64,000 bases of DNA. It comes from Helicoverpa zea. Its lineage: Eukaryota; Arthropoda; Insecta; Lepidoptera; Noctuidae. A program made the position numbers and the translations under genes. Shown one piece after another: positions 23,551 to 35,400 of the stretch. The stretch covers positions 8,664,098 to 8,728,097 of the forward strand of contig NC_061476.1 of NCBI RefSeq assembly GCF_022581195.2. The letters are read 5' to 3'. Every line of letters begins with the position of its first letter. The stretch's first letter is position 1. Under the pieces are notes generated by a model. That model was not told where the DNA came from. It saw nothing but the letters and a program-made list of their open reading frames with translations, and did not search any database.

Positions 23551-24738
23551 ACACCAGGCCCGCCGCTAGCTGTTTGTTCGCCCGCGTGCAAAACTGATTA
23601 TGCCGCCCTACGACTACATACGTTTTGTCAAGAAATATATAAGGGGGGGGGGGCGGATCCAGGGGGTCCGGACCCCCTGCCCATTCATATCCATCTTATT
23701 TGTCCAACAGAAAAAAATATGTACATGAACCGCTCTGATTGCAGAAAACCCACCTACTTTTGGATAAATAACTATTGCAATACATAACATACATTACACA
23801 TAACTTTTTATTTACTTGAAATGTTCAGAGTAACCTAAGCCCTAAGCAGTCCTGGGTTAGCCCATAAGCAAACTAAGCAATTGCTTAGGGCATCAATGCA
23901 GTGCAATCATTACCCAAGTGGCCCCTATGTATTGAAAGATTGTGATTAACTTAAACTAACGCACTTAAATATCTATAACAATGTTTAAAGTCAGTAAAAT
24001 ACGTTATTTGGTGGGTTTCCCGTTGAAAAATCATAAGACACATTCCATATGTAAGGAAGCGCGAGCGGAGCGAGCGCGAAATTTTTATTTTTAAAGGACA
24101 CAAAACAAATAAAAATCACTGTAAATTAACAAAGCAAAGTCAAAAAGTAAGATATGCACAGAAGTGAAATGCAAAAGCTGCGAGCGAAGCGAGCGCGATT
24201 TTTTCCTTAGAGTTTTCATGAAGTAAACATATCATAAAAAGCCATAACGGACGTGCACGAAAAATGTTTATTCGGAATTGAATGCCTCAACAATTAAACA
24301 AAGATAAAATGCGATATCTGAAATGGAGCCGCGAGCGCGAATTTATTTGGGGATGCAAAGGGATGAAACAGTCAAAATTGATAGGAGACGACCAAAGCTA
24401 GGGCGGCTTTTTCCGAAATTTTATTGGTTTAATTTTGCCGCCCCCTAAATAGCATTTGCCCCACGCTACGCCACTGGTTGATTTTAAATCGTTTTTAAGA
24501 ATCTTTAATTTTGAAAATGTCCTTTCAACAGATGTTGTACCTAACTGAAACCGGCAGTGTAAGTAATATTCTTAGCGCTATTGCTGTGTTCGGAAATATT
24601 GAAATCAAATCATTAGTAAAAAGATATTGTATTTTTTTAATATTACGTGATAACTCGTTAGATTTGCCGCCCCCTAGGACGTGCCGCCCGCGTGCTGTGC
24701 ACGCGCTGCACGCCCGCTTACGGCGGGCCTGTGTAACA
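23551..24738. repeat. Composite repeat with inverted ends and GCGAGCG motifs
   Basis: Ends ACACCAGGCCCGCCG and (inverted) CGGCGGGCCTGTGT. Contains an 11-G run (23643-23653) and three GCGAGCGnAGCGAGCGCGA-type motifs at about 24060, 24180 and 24330. No coding sequence recognised; a non-autonomous DNA element is likely. Confidence 0.5.
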
Positions 24739-25497
24739 CTAGCAGGTCCTCACCGTTTCAGTTTACATCCAGGACACCACTCATTGCTCAGAGGATAATA
24801 AGTGTCATCCAATTAGCTAGTAGCGTAGTATTTTTCAACTAAGCAAAACAAAGGAAAACGCATTTAAGCCTATGCAGCCTCGTGAACTTTTTAAGGTCAC
24901 GCAATTTGTACAAAGAGACTTTTTCAAACAGTAAGTACCTATGGCAAGAATGATAAAATAAGTCTAGGAGTATTTCATAACTCCAGCACGATTGGTTTTC
25001 TTTAATATCCAAATATAGATAAATAATTTGATGAACATAAATTGTACTCCTACTTAATAATTAATGCAAAAGTTGTTTTGAATGACTGCGTGTAAACTTT
25101 TCACAGAAAATTGTTAAACAGGTTTGTATATTAGTGTGTTAATTCTAAACTACGGCTGGAGATATAATATAATCCTAAAAAATATTAGATATCAATGCAA
25201 AAGCCCTTCAACGTCAAAATTACTGAATCAATTTCAATAAATCTAGAGCTTAAGAAATAATGTATGTATATGTATGCAAATAAATATTTTGAGTTTAAGT
25301 TGGAAATGGTGTGGGGAAGCAATGTCCTTGACGCGAGTTGAACCACGGAAAAAAAACTAGTAGGTACTGTATAAAAACTCATTAACGTTTAGGTACTATT
25401 ATAGTTCATAACTCCCAAGACACATTCAACAGGGCCATTTAATAACCTTTTTTAATAATAACATTATAACGTTCTTGTGGTAATCCATTACCTAAGT

Positions 25498-25535
25498 ATT
25501 GTTTACTACAATATACCTATATTGTAGTAAACAAT
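25498..25535. repeat. Perfect 18-bp palindrome
   Basis: ATTGTTTACTACAATATA, then CC, then its exact reverse complement. Confidence 0.9.
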
Positions 25536-25684
25536 GTCAGAGGTCGCCGGTTCAGTTCCCGGGAAGGTAGTTAGTGAACGTACGTCGTGAAGTACACACG
25601 TAACATATTGTTTCAGTGTTTTTCTGTAGTGAACATTCAGTCATATTTATATTTTTCTGTTTGTCATTATCTAACTTTCAAAAC

Positions 25685-25845
25685 TGTTATAAAGAGGTGA
25701 AGTTTGTGTGTTTGTGAGTGAGAGGTAATCACAAGTTTTGCTGAACCTTTTCTGAAAATTCTTTTATCAATGAAAAGCTACACTATTTGTGAGAGTCAAG
25801 AAATAGTTCTCTCAGGACGCTGTGAAACAGCGAAACCATTAGTTT
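25685..25845 (+). repeat. Helitron-like fragment
   Basis: TTATAAAGAGGTGAAG ... GGACGCTGTGAAACAGCGAA. Confidence 0.5.
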
Positions 25846-26163
25846 TTATTGAAAACCCCCATGAAATTGAGATTTTTAATTACTAGTGAGTTTTCGTTTC
25901 GTTGTTTTTTATTCGTTGAATCTTGTAATATCGTTGAGAGGTACATATTGCTCTATATAATCAGGCGCGAAAGAGCTGCTTTATAATAACTATGTTTTTT
26001 CTACGCTATTGTGAAATTAATCCTATTAAGTGACAATATGAAGAAAAAGCGTAGGGGTATAGTAACCTTCATAAGTACTTGTCATATGGTCAACAAAGGT
26101 GTGACAGTGGGTGCGGGTTAAAGCAACTGGGTTGTTTTATAAGTACGGAAACGCAGGAAAATA

Positions 26164-26412
26164 TCGCTCACCTAGCAGTATAATGGCACATTTACAAAAA
26201 AAGCGAAATTGGGTTTTTACGGTCTAAGTGTTTAAAAGTGTATAATTTATAAAGTGGTAAAACGGCACGGCGTAAGTTGTTAAAACCATAAAATCTAAGA
26301 TAAAATATAAAATGAAGTCATAACCTCGTTTCAAACGTTTGCAAAATCTTTGACCCTCATTTCTGTAAAATAAGAAAAAAGTAGATGTGTCATTATACTG
26401 CTAGGTGAGCGA
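26164..26412. mobile_element. MITE with about 30-bp TIRs and TA target site
   Basis: Ends TCGCTCACCTAGCAGTATAA inverted at both sides, with TA at 26162-26163 and 26413-26414. 249 bp, no ORF; mariner-type by target site. Confidence 0.78.
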
Positions 26413-26993
26413 TATAATATGTCCTTTTCCAAGCTCCACAAAGACTATTAACTTATCTATAATTATTTGTTTTCGGTACTTTAGTTCAGTAATTTTGGCG
26501 TGAAAGCGTGATAGATAAAAAAATGTTACTTTCGCATTTGTTATAATACCTACTTTATTAGTTACTATTATTATTGTACAGAAGTTTGTACCCTATTTTT
26601 GATGTTAGAATTACAAGACATTGATTAGAATCATTATTTCCGTAACTAGACAGATCTAAAGCAACCGTTAATCCCTTAATGACTGTCTGATTTCCATCTA
26701 AAAGTCTGACAGCTAGTCTGATCTTTAAAAAGGTTAACTACCGGAAAATACGAGGTCAGTGGGCTTATTAAAATGAACGGTTCATGTAATATTCAAAACT
26801 GGGTAACATTGTAAAAAAGTTATTTAGAGTACCTGCACACTGAAAACTAAACAGTCGGCCATCGGTTGACCAGTTGGTTGGCAATTTTTTTAAAAGAAAA
26901 TCTTGATTCCAATCAAAGTTTTCAGTCGGTCTGATACCGGCGAAATAACTGATCATTATTATGTGCGCACTCTTCATACTGATATATAATGTC

Positions 26994-28534
26994 ACCGTAA
27001 GATTACAAACATCGTTAGATTACAATCTATCTCGAGAGATTGTAAACTGTCGAATTATTGTGAACCGTAACATCTGATTGCAATTTAACGTATTATTTTT
27101 CGCTATATTATAATCTATCAATGTAGAGCGGTCGAATTGTCAACTGGCGTAGAACGGAATGCATCTTGCGCGCTGATTGGTAGAACGTCAAAAAAGCCAA
27201 TGTTCTTTGCAACTCCCGGTGTCACAGCTCTTTGACGTGCAAAAATAAGTGACGGTTTAATTTCTTATAAAAAAATTGTACTTAATTTTTAAGACTCTGC
27301 AACATTATTTACTTATCAATTTTAATTTGTGTTACAAGACAAAGTAATTGTTTTTTTTTAACTTTTTTTTTATAATTGTCCAATTTAAATTGTCTGAGGC
27401 CAAAATTACCCTTTTACATAAGAGGCTTTTATTTGGGAAATAATAAGTGTAGCCACAAAATTATTTATTGGACACATGATTAAACTTCTAATTTTATAAC
27501 TAAGCAACGGGGAAATGACATAGCCTCTAATAAACTAATTCGTCTTTTTTATAACGCCAACTACTAGAAAGCTTCAATAAAAGATCATCAATTATTGTAA
27601 CTTGTCCTTCTTATTTATACATTGTCATCTAAATTACTAACTCGGCCTCATTTTTCCAAAAACGAGCCAAGAAAAACGTTGATCTCGTTTTTTTTTTTTT
27701 GATAGTAGAATTTAATTTGTAACACATCTGTGTGTGTGTAACACATCTTCTAACACATTTAGCATATTGCCATTTATAACCTTCAATTAAAAACATTGTA
27801 TTAAAAATTGAAGTTAGTGACGAAAACGAATCGCTGCAAAACCGACTCCACGTAGTCTTGTCTGCCCTACCCCTAGAGTGCAATTCAAAACCGCGTAGGC
27901 CCGGAGGGGCGAGGCGGCCTGCGAGCTGAGGCGCAGGTAGTTGCGACGATAAGCTCGCATGGGACCGCCGGAGCCCCGCAGCGCCGGCGCCGTGACAGAA
28001 GTCATGCTTGCTGCATGTTGCATGCTTACTTCCATGCTGGGTCAATTAATATGGGATGTGTTATATTTTGAACAAAAAACTCAGTAGGTACGAGTTAAAA
28101 AGTAGTCAGTACGAATAATCATATTAAAAAGAAGCCTGTTTAATTAGCACCCCTTTTATTTTATTTTAAAAAAATATTAGTTTGTATTTGAAGACAAAAT
28201 ACCTAACTGTATTTTTATAAGAGTGATTTTTATATAAATTTAATACTTGAAGAATTTTTGAAGAGCATTTATTTTATTTAACTGACACCTCTATTTCATT
28301 CCTAACTCTACGGGAACAGAACGGCTGGTCGTGATTGGTCGATCTTACAAAAAGACTGACCAATCAGAGAGAGCTTTCGGACAGTTGACAATTTGACAAT
28401 TTCTCATCGAAAGATTATAATATAGCGAAAAATAATGCGTTAAATTGCAATCAGATGTTACGGTTCACAATAATTCGACAGTTTACAATCTCTCGAGATA
28501 GATTGTAATCTAACGATGTTTGTAAGCTTACGGT
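26994..28534. mobile_element. Non-autonomous DNA element with about 130-bp TIRs, carrying a nested repeat
   Basis: Left 26994-27120 and right 28408-28534 are inverted and nearly identical (ACCGTAAG.TTACAAACATCG...). Each arm contains the sub-palindrome TTACAATCTATCTCGAGAGA(TTGTAA). No transposase seen. A GC-rich repeat (27818-28045) lies inside. Target duplication not found, so the exact edges are uncertain. Confidence 0.75.
27818..28045 (-). repeat. GC-rich interspersed repeat, minus copy
   Basis: Same family as 13880-14167: CGGCTCCGGCG..GGGTAGGGCAGACAAGACTA...GCGATTCGTTTTCGTCAC. This copy lacks the central insertion of the other and lies inside the 26994 TIR element. Confidence 0.85.
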
Positions 28535-29857
28535 AACATATGTAAGAGAAATGACTCAAAAGTTTATAGATTTCCAATGACACACGAACCAATGTTTACG
28601 AACCGTATCGCAGGACTATAACATACTTTGTAAACACTCCAACTGAACCAAAGCTATCTTCATTCCGTTTGAAAACACTCAAATGGCATCGTGCCATAAG
28701 ATTTCTATTTATACGTCTTTTTGTTTGATGCTGTTACGTTTCCAGTCACTGCTCAGCCCTCAAGCATGACAGCGTGATAGTAAAAAAATACAAAAATACT
28801 CGTGACAATATTATCTACTACATTATGTAAATTTCATCGTGATTGGTGCAGTGGTTTCGGAGTTATGTGCGTGTAAACTTTGGTCAATGTCAGGGTTTTC
28901 AATGTCAAGTGTGGTGACTTTTGAGTGATATTGTAGTCTGTGGTAATGGTTAAGGGTTTATAGTAATGTAATGTGAGATTTCAGGTAATTATGTGGTGGT
29001 CCTTGAGGCAGGTTTTAACCTATAAGTATGCACAGTTTTATCCAAATTCCTTTAGTAGGTATGCAAGTAGTTTTGGCGGGAAAGAGTCGAGAAATAAAAA
29101 CAATCTGTCGTATGTTAACCAAATACAGTTCAAAGCAAATATTTTTATGCGGGTCTCGTTTCCTAATTATTATATTTTAACTGAATAAGCTAATAATGAA
29201 GTTATAACCAAGTCGGGTGTAATCTATTCATCAAATTGTGTAAAAAAAGCAGTTTCTTAAATGGCGGGAAAGTGATCGTTTTCTATTATATATATAAGGC
29301 GACTTTAGGTAGGTATTCCATTATCTTTAGGACTTTAAGTAAAGAAAAAAAATAGGTACCTATTAGACTTTGTTTTAAAACCTAAAGGGCCTTACTACAA
29401 ATACTTTAAACCCTGTTTTACACTTGTCTAATAAAATTTTGGCTGCAAAATAAACCATATGTCAACGTCATAATTTGACATTTTTTTAGACAAGTCATAA
29501 ACTGACGTTTAAAAGTTTTTGTGGTAAGACGGAAAGAATCTAAGAATCTACGTCAATATGTAGAAGTTTATTTTGTTATGTACTTGTGTTGAAAGTCCTA
29601 TGAAGATTGTTTACCTTTAGTAAAACGCCTAATCAAATTGAGGTATAGACGCATATCAATAAGAAATCAAAAACCTTGAACATTTGCGTGTTGCTTTATA
29701 TCTAATCGTGCTGATTAGACAAATGCTACTTATAATATACCTGGTCATTATGAGATGCTTTATCTTACTATATCTTGGTTGCACAAAAAACAATAATTTA
29801 AGTTAGTCTCGGTAATTGTAGGGTAATCGATTAACCTTAAGTATGAGCAGTAAAGAA

Positions 29858-30209
29858 GTCGTGGTGGCCTAATGGGTAAAGAACCAACCTCTCAAGTATG
29901 AGTGTGTGGGTTCGATTCCAGGTCAGGCAAGTACCAATGCAACTTTTCTTAGTATGTACTTTCTAAGTATATCTTAGACATCAATGACTGTAAGTCCCGG
30001 CTGTCATTGAATATCTTTGGCAGTTGTTACGATTAGACAGAAGCCAGTAAACCACCACTAAACTTACCAAGGGGTACCGGGTTGCCCGGGTAACTGGGTA
30101 GAGGAAGTCAGAGAGGCAGTCGCTCCTTGTAAAACACTGGTACTCAGCTGCATCGGGTAAACTTGAAGCCGACCCCAACATAGATGGGAAAAGGCTAGAC
30201 GGATTATGA
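29858..30209 (+). mobile_element. SINE copy (tRNA-headed), full length
   Basis: A box TGGCCTAATGGGTAAAG and B box GGGTTCGATTCCAGG are both intact; body to GGGAAAAGGCTAGACGG. Confidence 0.88.
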
Positions 30210-30449
30210 CATATAACTACATTATTTGGGAAAATTTTCGGGAATCTAATCGCCGTATATCTAACCGTGGCCATGATATTAATGTACTTACCTAGTAATC
30301 ATTCAGCCGTCTCGTACGACACACGTGTCATTCATAAAGTATTTGTACGATGTCTAATTTGAGCACAAATCGAGCACGTGCTAAATATTTCCGACATGCT
30401 TTTAATTGCACGTGATATGCAATATACGTTTCATAATTATTTTATACGT

Positions 30450-30650
30450 AACCAGTAGTTTTCCCGCGGTTTCACCCGTGTGCCGTGAGAACTTCTCGAT
30501 CCCGGATAAAATATAGCCTGTGTTATTCGGGAATACTGCAGCTTTCCAACAGAGAAAGAATTTTCAAATCGGTTCCGCAGTTTTGAAGCCTTTTGGGTAC
30601 AAACAACCAAACAAAAATATGTTTCCTCTTTGTTGTTTATGTAGACTAAG
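30450..30650 (-). mobile_element. Helitron-like copy
   Basis: TTTTCCCGCGGTTTCACCCG ... GATCCCGGATAAAATATAGC ... ATGTTTCCTCTTTG. Confidence 0.65.
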
Positions 30651-31198
30651 CTCGTCACATGGTCTGAGTTTTCTTTAGAATTGTAGGGAAGATATCGGAA
30701 AAACAATTTTGTAACCAAAGTAGTCCAAAAATCCATAATACGGTGCATCTATATGTCAAAATTCATCAGTATCCCGTGAGTAGTAGATGACATACAATCA
30801 TCCATTACATGTACCCGGAACTTTTCTGATATAATACGCAGGATAACATGAGATTCTTCTGCATTGTACTTAGTACTAAAAACGATTGTATCAGATGTTT
30901 AAGTAATTGATTTTCATAAAAATACATCACAATGTACGTCATATTTCCAATTGGCAGGCATCTCCTAAAACTCGGATTTCAGAGTCGCGGTATCGTAGGT
31001 GTGTTTTGAATTAATATTGACATACGTAAATCCAGAATAAATATTACTTACATATGCATGTATTTATGTATATCGTACAGTAATGTCTGACCTGAAATAG
31101 TTTGACGACCTCTGTGCCAAACGCCAAATTACTATAATTTGTAGGAAATTGCTTGCATTGATAATGACGTAATTTTTCTAAATTGGTCTCGGCGAATT

Positions 31199-31305
31199 GT
31201 CAAGTTTTCTGGCTTCTGACAACCCGTAACGACTACCATAGTTGTTCAAATGACAGCCGGGATCCACAATTTATTTTGCCTTCCGAAACACGGAAGAACT
31301 CGTAA
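31199..31305 (-). mobile_element. SINE fragment
   Basis: CTGGCTTCTGACAACCCGTA ... GACAGCCGGGATCC. Confidence 0.65.
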
Positions 31306-32348
31306 TGATTTGACAAGATGGCCACCCATCCACGGACCGACCGCACCAAGTGTTGTTAAACCTCATGATCAATCGATTTATATACTATAGTTTCATGAGG
31401 TACTTAGTCTCGTATTTCCCGAAAATAGCAGCTTCATTTTAGATAAGTCTCGATATATGAATACTACTTCAGTAATTTGCGTGAAAAACTGAAACATATG
31501 TTCTCAAAACTTTTCCAATATACATACAAGATAATGAAAATCATAATAAGATTTAAAATTGCAATTACCGAATGATTAATTAGTCTGAGACTGATAATAA
31601 TCGAATGTAGTGACTTGCCATAAAAACAGTTGCTTCAATTGGGAAGTTTATTTCATACCTACCAGTTTCTAGCAGTTTCATTCACTTTCTGAATGAACTT
31701 AACCATGCATGCGGATGAAACGAGTAAATCCCAGTTCCTTATTTCTGTATCTCCACGTTTAAGAAATCAAATAATTTATTTTATTTAAAAGCATTAGTAT
31801 AACTTTCAAAAATATAAATAAGGTTGATTCTAGTTGCCCATTCCAAAGGAAGAAAAGATTCCAGAGGAAAATCCTTTGTGAAGCTCTATTGGATCTATAG
31901 CAATATTATATAAGCGCAAGTTATAAATTCGCAAATAAAGTTACCTATTCTAAAAATTCCACCTTTTGTTTATTTATTAATTTACACACAACTTATTATG
32001 GTATCTCTTTTCATTAATGTTTTTTTTTGTAATTATTAAATTATCATTGCGAGGCTAAAACACGGGTTTTACAAATCGAATCAACTACTTAATCTATGTA
32101 ATCAGATAAGCTGTATTCTACTTAGTTAAATATGAAATAAGTCTACCAAACAAGACTACACCCATACATAATTAAAAGAATTTTCACAAACAAACACATG
32201 AAAAGATTGCCTCCAACAAACATGCAACTGAATCCCTCAAACATTACTTTTCAGACTAATCAGAACCCACCACGGTCAGACCTCAGAATCTAAGCGCGTA
32301 TTATCATTGGAATCGCTTAGATAAAGTTCGCGTTCCACCACAGTAGCT

Positions 32349-32354
32349 ATGTAG
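32349..32354 (+). promoter_or_regulatory. AUGUAG start-stop element upstream of gene B
   Basis: ATG directly followed by TAG, 48 nt before the gene B start codon. A matching AUGUAG occurs 43 nt before the gene C start. Confidence 0.4.
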
Positions 32355-32402
32355 TCGTCTACTCAGAAAGACTGTGCTAGTGTTGTGTGGTATTATTTCA
32401 AA

Positions 32403-32447
32403 ATGGCGAAGAAAACTTCGGGATGGATCACGCCGTTCAAAAAACAG
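32403..32447 (+). CDS. Tret1-like: Gene B coding exon 1
   Basis: ATGGCGAAGAAAACTTCGGG... encodes 15 residues ending KKQ, with donor CAG/GTGAGT; phase 0. GC-rich codons against an AT-rich background. An AUGUAG start-stop element lies 48 nt upstream. Confidence 0.82.
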
Positions 32448-35400
32448 GTGAGTTGGTGTATTTTGTGTTTAGTTTTAAGTGATGTGTTTTTTTTTGGGTC
32501 AGTTTCGAAAAAAGTTTTATTTTGGACATTTATGTTTCAACCATGTCTATAGTTTTTTTGTACCTAAATAGTTTTGAATAAAATTTTGTAAATAATGGTA
32601 TTAAATATGCGGAATTTTCAAGACCGTAGGTGCTCGTTTGGTGGACGGCAAAAAACTGTTGTGACAAATGGTGTAATAAAAAAATATTGATAGTTTTGAT
32701 GCTAAAAAGTATTTTGTAACTGACCGGTTAAAATGCTCCATTAGAAATAGCCCTTTTCAATGTGGATATTATTGTGTAGCGATAGATTGTAAAATGATTT
32801 GGACGAGACCTCTTGGTCGCCCCCCATAGATGGTATTTCATGATGACTGACTGATCCTGGTCTTATAGCTAAGTTTATACCTATCTGCCACTTTTTACAG
32901 CAAAACATAGAAACTTTGCCACGTTCCTTTTTATAATTGACTAAAATCATAAGCACATTTAAATTCAGTGCATTTTATTTACCTTTGGAAAAGTGCCTAG
33001 ATACAATTGGAGGTCCCTCTACAGAAGTATCAGATGTCTGACATAATTCTTATCGATTTTATCACAAAACATCTGGCCACAATAATCTAGATTCTAGATA
33101 AACTTGTCAGACAATTTGATAACTAATTTAGGTACAATAGAGTGCAAAATATACCATTTCAAATGATATTTTTAGGTCCATAGGGAACTTAACTACTTGC
33201 TGCACAGCGTTAAAAAGTTGACTAAGTATAAAATATTCTGATGTAAAGATGTAAAGTTTCTTTCAATCGTTCTGTAAATAGATTTTGTGTATTTTGTTGA
33301 AAGAATGTCAAAAATCCAAACATCCACGTTGTGTTTCGTATAATATAAAGTTTTGAAGGTCGACTGTTGAATATCGAGACCTAGGTAACTGTAATACATT
33401 TTAAAGTAAAAAAAAGATGTCAAAATCTGCTGATCGTGGCAAAAACTTATCAAAACTTATGCAACATTCAATCAAATAATTTATTATTTTGTATTTTTCT
33501 ATATTACGAGATTCGAGATCCACTTATGGTAGGTAGATTAAATCATAACTATGTATCAGAAAGTACATTATAGTTTCAATTGAAAAAATCTCTCATTGTT
33601 TCTTTTTTATTTTCCCTATTCAATATAACGTTTTTAATCCTACGCAAGAATTATAAACTCATTGAAGTTTATTATGATTAAAATATATACCAGTAGTAAA
33701 TATGTTTTTATATATCTCATTCGTAATCGCGATAAGATATATAAAACGCTTGTAAAAGTAATATCAAGCTTATCTTATCCATCACTGTTTATAGTTTAAA
33801 GCACCTTTCATACGTACATAGGTGTGTTTTAGGGTTCTTTACCTACGTTTCAGTTGGTCTATTAGGAGGCTTTATCTCTTAAAACCGTTATATGTATACA
33901 TAATTTACTTTCATAAGAACAAATCATTGAATGGGTGCAAAAGAAACCATACATTTGCGTCATTTGATGTTTATTAGCCGTTTTCAATTTTCCTTTTTCG
34001 ACCAACTTTTTGCCTGATGTATTTTACACAGTCATCAATAAGATTGTGGGGTTACAAAAAACTTTGTTGTTAGTGAGATTATGTCACATGAGGGTAGGAT
34101 TTTCTTCGTGTTCATATTCAATTCGTCCTTAATAGGGAACAAAAAAAAACTTTAAAGTACGAGTCGCACTTGACCGTTTTTTTTAATTACTCTTACGCGT
34201 GATGTTATTCTTTTCAAAGATTAAAAATGCCTACATAATATTTATTTAGCATATTAGGTAATCCTACTATTGTAAAAAATAGGCGGAATATTATTACTAT
34301 ATTTAGCTGTTAAACATTATAAAATCTTACACTATACATGTCGTTGTTGCTAAGTGAATCTACGACCATTACTTGATTAGGTCAGCTTGGCTATATGTGT
34401 ACTTAATGGCTTATTGGCTATATGTATATTGGCTTAATGAAGCGGTTTTTCTTGGCATTATTAAAGAGAGGAAATATCTTTTTATTAATATGCTGTCAAG
34501 TTCTGTTGGCCTGGTACAGGGCTATAATATAGGGCTATATATATATACAGGGCGATAATGAGCAACACAGGTTTGTTAGCAATAGGTAATTTATTGCAGA
34601 TATGTGATCCTTGTATTTTTTAGTTTTGAATAAGTTCTTCAAAGATAGAGCTCTTTTGTATGCGGAATAAAAGTAATTTATTTTTGACCCATCTTGCTGT
34701 GGGTGCTGCCTAAAACCCATCATGTTCCTTCTGAAGCCTGTTGTGTACCGGGGCCGCACAGTGGTCCGGATTTTCAAAAAGGTGGACATAGGATCGAAAA
34801 TGCATATTTAACTAAACTAAAAATTGTTTCGTATAGGAAATTTAACACTGATTAATACTTATTACTACAACTTTTCAAAAAAACTGCTCCTTCATGTAAA
34901 AAAAAATATCGAAAATAAAAATGTATGGGAGAAAATCTATTTTTTTTTTCTCCGTTCAGTATCAAAGTATAGCAACCAAATCTTATATTCTAGTAAGTAC
35001 CTATTGTTCTTAATACGACAAAATATAAATTGATTGCGTATCCCTGCGGCCTTGACGCCTACGATGCTTCAAAGTTTACAATTTTAAAGTTGAATTATCT
35101 CACATTATTAACGAGTTTATCTGAGTTTTTCTATTGAAATTAATACAAAATATCATTTTTAATAAAAAAAACCCGCCGCCTGCCCCAAGGGCCCCAACCG
35201 TGTGTTAGGCTCGCCCCTACTACTTGGGACTTAAATATACTACTGGCGAAATGACAGTATACTTTTGTGCAGTAAACTACTTTGCCGAACCCTTCGGGGA
35301 ATATAAAGCGTGATGTTATGACAAAATAAGCATATATGTATTTTATTATATTACAAGAAATATATTACATTTTTTATATAACAATCATCATCTTCCGAGC

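Larger units (their letters stand above)
28535..32300. other. Intergenic region upstream of gene B
   Basis: Besides the SINE and Helitron-like copies listed, no coding signal. The gene B promoter should lie just before 32403, but no clear TATA box is visible. Confidence 0.5.

Noticed and set aside
34824..35033. Open frame starting MFRIGNLTLINTYYYNFSKK, also found on the opposite strand at 37430-37696
   Set aside because: The two frames are the same sequence in the two inverted Transib arms; it is non-coding repeat sequence, not a gene pair.
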